DNA of 64,000 nucleotides from Parapristionchus giblindavisi. Its lineage: Eukaryota > Nematoda > Chromadorea > Rhabditida > Diplogasteridae. The stretch is from positions 536,001-600,000 of the forward strand of contig CALSFV010000262.1 in NCBI GenBank assembly GCA_943737045.1. The letters run 5' to 3'. Shown in pieces: positions 59,110-64,000 of the stretch. The notes under the pieces are model-generated. The model was given only the letters and a program-made list of their open reading frames with translations, did not search any database and was not told the origin of the DNA. Both the position numbers and the translations under genes were made by a program. Each line of letters starts with the position of its first letter. Within the stretch, counting starts at the first letter, position 1.

Positions 59110-61500
59110 ATATAAGTGCGCTTGCAAGAGAATCGACCATATCCAGTGGGGGTCCGGCACAGGCAAAAAATCAAATTTTGGGGATCGGGGTTCTCAAGGG
59201 TGCTGATGACGATGCGCATGTTCATTTTGCACCTAGAGCCACCGATGAGGCCAGACGACGTCGCGTTCAAATCTCGTTTTTCGACTTGAAAAGTCGTTTC
59301 TCTTCACCCGACGGAGCTAAAATTACAAAACTATGCCCCACGGTGCAGAATTTCATGGCGATCACGCCTGTCCAATTCATTTTTTACCCAAAATTTTCAT
59401 AATTTTCATAAATGGAATTTCTCTCTACGGCAAAAGTAAGTAATGCAACCTACACAGATAGGACCGGAATGGCTCCAGCATCAGATAGAAAAAAAATTCA
59501 GCCAATTTGCGCCCGCGACTTTCGAGAAATTCTACTTTCAGTGTAATGCATTTTGCCGTTGAAGTGGAGACAAGAGACGAGAGAGTGTGGTGGTGTGAGA
59601 GAGCAGAGAGGCAGGTGAGGCGAGCCGCATAGAAAGGAAGGGGGTGTCTCCCCCTCTACCTCCTTTGCTCTCTCACCCCACCACACTCTCTCGCTTCTTT
59701 TCTCCTCTTCTAACAAGGGAATGGTTTCAATTCGGCCTGGTCTTATGAGATGTCAAAAGTGTGACTAAAATTAGTTATATATGCTGATCGCAAAACCGTT
59801 TCTAGACAGTGCCTAATCGACCTGAGCTTCGAGAAAATCGATGTTGAAATTTGGCTGTCTTGGCTGATTCGAAAGTTCATGCTGTCTCCTAGACTAAAAT
59901 ATCCCGATGGTTTCGTTAACTCATCTATCAACTATCGAGACAACGACCTGCTTTCCTATTTTCTTTTCTGGTTTTCATAATAACAGCAAAATATTTCAAT
60001 CTTTCGACAAGAAAAAAATAGCAAAAGAACATTGCTTCAAAGGGGATCGAACCACACTGAGAGCAAAGTTACCTATATTCGGGCAAATGATTTGCCCCAT
60101 CGGGGAACTCATGTAACAATTTGCCCGTATTCGGGCGAATCTCTTTAGCCAGAATTTGGGCTATTATGTTTCGCCCAAATACGGGCAAATCGATACCCCG
60201 TTGTCGGAAATCAGGGAAGGCGCTTCTCACCCACGCCAGTTCGATTCCCACTTGGAGCACAAATCTTTTGCAGCTTTAAAACTTCGTTATATAACTTGAT
60301 AGAGCTATTGTTGTTCTACTCTAGTAGAATCGTATTGAAAACACATAGTATACTTTAAATTTATTGGGTTTTGGCAGTCCAAATCATCATTCTTCTCTCC
60401 TGATAGCTTGAGTATTTCACTAAAGTAACCCACTGACTTTCATTAACAGCAGAAAAATCAGCAAAAATGAAAAATAAGAAATCAAGGATCACATGCTGAT
60501 GTGACAACTTCAGATCGCCATGAATAAGTGGAAATGTACATACAAGGAACCGAACCACCAACCCACCGCGAACTAGCCAAGCCCCCTACCCACTGCGCTA
60601 CCAGGACACCCTTGCACATAGCTCAGAACTCGTAGTCTTTTCAAAGAAACATATAATCCTATAGCGCGGGCAAATCGATTGCCCGAAATGGGCCACTCCA
60701 GATTTCTGGCAAATCGTTTACCAGGCAAATGGGAGTGGCGAACGATTTGCCAGGTAAGTTTGCTCTCAGTGCAGTGGCAATCAAAAGTGAAAGTGGACAC
60801 CTTATCCACTACACTACAGAAGTAGATGTCTTGATGGCTGATAGATTGATAGATGAGCTAATGAACCCATCGGGATAGTTTAGTGTAGGAGACCATGCGA
60901 ACTTTCGAATCGACCAGCCAGCCAAGAAAGGGAAATTTCAAGATCGATTTTCTCGAAGCTCAGTTCGATTAGGCACTGTCTAAAAACGGATTTGCGATCG
61001 GCATATATAACTAATTTTAGTCACATTATTGACATCTCATAAGGTCAGGCCGAATTGAGACCATTCCCTTGTAAGACAAACTGACTACACTGAAAGTTGA
61101 TTTTCTCGAAAGTCGCGGGCGCAAATTGGCTGAATTTTTTTCTATGTGATGCTGGAGCCATTCCGGTCCGATCTGTGTAGGTTGCATTACTTACTTTTGC
61201 CGTTGAGAGAAATTCCATTTATGAAAATTATGAAAATTTTGGGTAAAAAATGAATTGGACAGTCGTGATCGCCATAAAATTCTGCCCCGTGAGTCACAGT
61301 TTCGTAATTTTAGCACCATCGGGTAAAGAGAAACGATTTTTCAACGCGAAAAATTAGATTTAAACGCGACGTCGTCCGGCCTCAACAGTGGATCTAGGTG
61401 CAAAATGAACATTTCCATCGTCATCAGCACCCTTGAGAACCCCGATCCCCAAAATTTGCCGTCACTTAGTCGATTCTCTCGCAAGCGCACTCATAAAACA
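59110..61500. repeat. Nested foldback element A, right arm, interrupted
   Basis: Mirror of 47246-48285. The half ending at 59710 and the half starting at 61072 flank the 1358-bp insertion and match the uninterrupted left-arm sequence on either side of TAA. Confidence 0.65.
59714..61071. mobile_element. 1358-bp TIR element with TAA duplication (PIF/Harbinger-like), right arm only
   Basis: Ends CAAGGGAATGGTTTCAATTC and an inverted copy extend as terminal repeats of roughly 200 bp. TAA flanks both sides (59711-59713, 61072-61074). The mirrored left-arm site near 47680-47690 has a single TAA and no insertion. A 3-bp TAA/TTA duplication is characteristic of PIF/Harbinger, though the superfamily is inferred from that alone. 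The interior has a TTTGCCCGTATTCGGGC-type repeat and two tRNA-like segments (about 60230 and 60530-60610) but no transposase. Confidence 0.75.
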
Positions 61501-61601
61501 ATTCGGTGAGGGCACCAAAAATGTATGGATATTATAATGAATTACGTGGGATCAACGATGTGGAATTCTATTCTCTATTAGATTCGCGAGGCTGAAAGTG
61601 T

Positions 61602-61671
61602 CACCCATATAGCTCAGCGGTTAGTAGTCAGTGCTAGTAACCGTGCCACGCGAGTTCGATTCCCGTTTGCA
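61602..61671 (+). tRNA. tRNA-Ile-like sequence, probably a tRNA-derived repeat
   Basis: TAGCTCAGCGGTTAG matches the A box, GTGCTAGTAAC resembles the tRNA-Ile anticodon arm (loop CTAGTAA would give anticodon AGT) and GCGAGTTCGATTCCCGT the T arm. The acceptor ends (ACCCATA and TTGCAAT) do not pair and the D stem is poor. It is mirrored at 47073-47140. A functional tRNA is unlikely. Confidence 0.3.
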
Positions 61672-62248
61672 ATTTTCAATATATTTTATCATTCAAATAT
61701 TAAAAATCGTTCATTCCCTGGTGTTTCCTTGGTGCATCAACGAACTTTGAGCTTGGATTACGGTATTCTGAAACATTGTTTTTGTATTCTGGAAGATGTG
61801 ATCTTTAACCTGACCAGTTTAGTTACGAAAAAACTCGAGGGTTCCCTTTCTTTAAGCGAGTGTACTTGATTGAAATATCGATTAGTTGGCTACAGTAATC
61901 AAAAGTTTTTTTTCGTTTCAGGACCAGCCGGTCATCACGGCCGCCCACCAGACATAAGTCCGCGACTTCAACGTTCAATGAAGCGAGCTCGCCGTTCAAA
62001 TGCACCCTTGTACAGTATAATATTTTATTGATCTCCACCTTGTCTATCCTACTTCACACTTACTTGATTACTACCTTAGTCACGATTGGATGTTGTCTTA
62101 CTGTATCATATATTATTGATTTTTTATCATCCCATACTTCTATTTCATCCCTACCATCTCTCCACTCTTTCCTGCTCACGTAGACCACGTGCAATATATC
62201 TACGCTAAATTGTTGCCTTTTAGATTTTAATCATTAATAGTAGTCAAA

Positions 62249-62722
62249 GTTGCCAATAATGACGGCGTCATTATTGGGCCAATAATGACGGCGTCATTTT
62301 TGGCCCAATAATGACGGCGTCAATGTTGGCAAAATCTGAGTGAAGCCTTTCTGTCAATAATGACGGCGTCAATGTTGGCAAAATCTGAGTGAAGCCTTTC
62401 TGCCAATAATGACGGCGTCATAATTGGGCCAATAATGACGGCGTCATTTTTGGCCCAATAATGACGGCGCCAATGTTGGCAAAATCTGAGTGAAGCCTTT
62501 CTGCCAATAATGACGGCGTCAATGTTGGCAAAATCTGAGTGAAGCCTTTCTGCCAATAACGACGGCGTCATAATTGGGCCAATAATGACGGCGTCATTTT
62601 TGGCCCAATAATGACGGCGTCAATGTTGGCACAATCTGAGTGAAGCCTTTCTGCCAATAATGACGGCGTCAATGTTGGCAAAATCTGAGTGAAGCCTTTC
62701 TGCCAATAATGACGGCGTCAAA
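62249..62722. repeat. Subterminal minisatellite, right arm
   Basis: Inverted counterpart of 45979-46495 with the same unit types in a slightly different number and order, so copy number has changed since the arms diverged. The open frame across it is a by-product of the repeat. Confidence 0.85.
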
Positions 62723-63215
62723 AATGCCATTTCCGAATTTTCCTGACCTTGCCTAATTCGATCATTGCATTATTGGCATGATTAAATTTTCCGAAAAATG
62801 CCAATTACGACTTCGAATATATTGGCGAAACGGCATTTTGAGAATATCGCCAACATTGACGTCTGCAACTTTGTCATCTTTCAAATAATCTTGTTGAACT
62901 TTTGTGTGCCAATTATGATCCCGTCATTATTGTCAATTATCTGTTCTCACCCTCTGTGCCAATGTTTCAGTCTTCGTTTTTGTCCATTGATTGTATTTTG
63001 CAAAATGCCAATAATGAAGCTTTATAATTTGGTTAGCATTTCACGAGCCAATAAAACACTTTGCATATTTGGCAAACAGACAGGTTTATAGAAATGCCAA
63101 CAATGAACACGTCGACATTGTCAGCCATCTTCTGCCACATACGACGTCGTCAAAATTGGCAAAAATCATGATTTTTTCATTCTACGCCACTTTCTTATTC
63201 TAAGGCCTCTTATAT

Positions 63216-63705
63216 CTTCTGAGCTTAATTAAACTTCCTCCGCGGGAAAAGGAGTTGATACGTATAAATTTGTTTGCGGATTTATCTAGAAAGAGCTTGA
63301 GTTTCCAGTTTGCAATTTTCTACTGATAAAACGTAACAATCGAATAATTTTTATGACTGATTAGCATTTTGGATCAATGCAATGCAATTCAAATTCACCT
63401 GATTGCGAAAGAACGACAAAGGTACATACCTTGCATACGTCTTGTATGTAGGGGGACGAGAGATATTTGCACTCTCATTTACCACACTACACATTTTGTT
63501 CACTTCTCTCTCTCTCACTATAAACGCTCAAAGCGACAGGCTCATATCAGTCGTATTCATCTCCTTTCTATTTGCTCTTTCGGTCTTTTTTTTTCAAATA
63601 ATATTATTCTTTCTTTTCTTTAGCGATTAAAATACACGAAGCGATTAAAATACACCAAGTCAAGATTTCTAACCTGTGAAACGTCTTATTATTAAAGCAT
63701 ACGAA
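63216..63705 (+). promoter_or_regulatory. Upstream region of P450 gene 2
   Basis: Diverged copy of 20490-20950 (shared: CTTCTGAGCTTAATTA, CTTGTATGTAGGGGGACGAG, ATTTGCACTCTCATTTACCA). The giant palindrome separates it from its former upstream flank, about 490 bp before the ATG. Confidence 0.7.
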
Positions 63706-64000
63706 TGTCTTGGAGCATCTTCATATTCTTGATTGCTTTCTATTTGTTCTATGATCTCTATTGGAAGAGAAGAAATCAGCCACCAGGTAAATCATTATAC
63801 TTTGTTGTGATTTACATCGCATTCCCTTTACTATAAACATATTTATTTATTCAATATAGGTCCAACTCCTCTTCCTCTCATCGGAAACTTGATCTCAGTA
63901 ATGAAAGATTTCCCAGGATTCAATAAGTACGAAGAATGGAAGAAACAGTACGGTAAGATCACTAAACCCTGTCCTTTATCTATAAGGGATTCATTCCCTA
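63706..64000 (+). CDS. Cytochrome P450, CYP33-like, first two exons, cut by the window edge
   Basis: Exon 1 at about 63706-63787 encodes the membrane anchor (MSWSIFIFLIAFYLFYDLYW, then KRRNQPPG). Exon 2 at about 63860-63952 encodes GPTPLPLIGNLISVMKDFPG and EEWKKQYG, with a GTAAGATC donor. Intron position and sequence match gene 1 (20951-21198), so the two are tandem paralogues. Catalytic motifs would lie beyond the window, so integrity is unknown. This copy shows whether the 'PVYTxW' exon missing from gene 1 was present in the ancestor. Confidence 0.85.

Larger units (their letters stand above)
45443..63211. mobile_element. Giant 17.8-kb palindromic (foldback) element
   Basis: Left arm 45443-53681 and right arm 53952-63211 are inverted copies of each other around a spacer of about 270 bp. 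The ends are AAGAGGCCTTAGAATAAGAA and its complement. ATAT flanks both ends (45439-45442, 63212-63215), and the intact counterpart at 20486-20489 has one ATAT, so the whole 17.8 kb behaves as a single insertion upstream of the second P450 gene. Arms hold mirrored minisatellites, tRNA-like sequences, nested foldback elements and gene fragments. No transposase or helicase was recognised. Unequal arm length is largely explained by a 1358-bp insertion in the right arm and a 192-bp insertion in the left. Confidence 0.85.

Noticed and set aside
62320..62571. 83-codon minus-strand repetitive protein
   Set aside because: It is the translation of the subterminal minisatellite and is mirrored in the other arm.

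Overview
The window is eukaryotic and reads as an AT-rich nematode genome. Genes have many short exons with GT/TTTCAG-type splice sites and short introns. The families present are nematode-typical: a gut-type cathepsin B, a cluster of small secreted proteins with a Cys pattern like the Caenorhabditis 'ET module', and CYP33-like cytochromes P450. The species cannot be named from the sequence. Intact single-copy coding sequence is a small fraction; tandem repeats and nested inverted-repeat (foldback) transposons fill most of the window.

Layout. 1-10063: a 321-bp satellite array (about 31 monomers, with dimer and trimer higher-order patterns) running off the left edge. 10140-10367: a relic of a non-LTR reverse transcriptase. 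11884-14306: an intact 11-exon cathepsin B gene (340 codons) behind several TGATAA sites. 14861-19193 (minus strand): three small Cys-rich secreted-protein genes (two closing exactly in frame) plus decayed relatives. 20951-28339: a 12-exon P450 gene with intact heme and I-helix motifs, but missing one exon and carrying at least two frameshifts; one intron holds a 2.6-kb foldback element with a nested LINE fragment. 29.2-34.7 kb: nested foldback elements and a weak minus-strand gene. 36374-43922: a Penelope-like retroelement with an N-terminal GIY-YIG domain, present as a 5'-truncated copy joined head-to-tail to a near-identical longer copy. 44780-45416: a hAT-type foldback element with a perfect 8-bp target duplication. 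45443-63211: a giant palindrome of about 17.8 kb. 63706-end: the first exons of a second P450 paralogue.

The two P450 loci tie the window together. The upstream sequence of the first (about 20450-20950) preserves the uninterrupted form of the sequence into which both the 637-bp hAT-type element and the 17.8-kb palindrome were inserted in front of the second. This gives exact boundaries and target duplications for both. The palindrome has arms of about 8.2 and 9.3 kb around a spacer of about 270 bp. It carries older elements mirrored in both arms, two elements present in one arm only, a captured relative of the local Cys-rich gene region, and exon-like blocks flanked by splice sites. No transposase was recognised in it.
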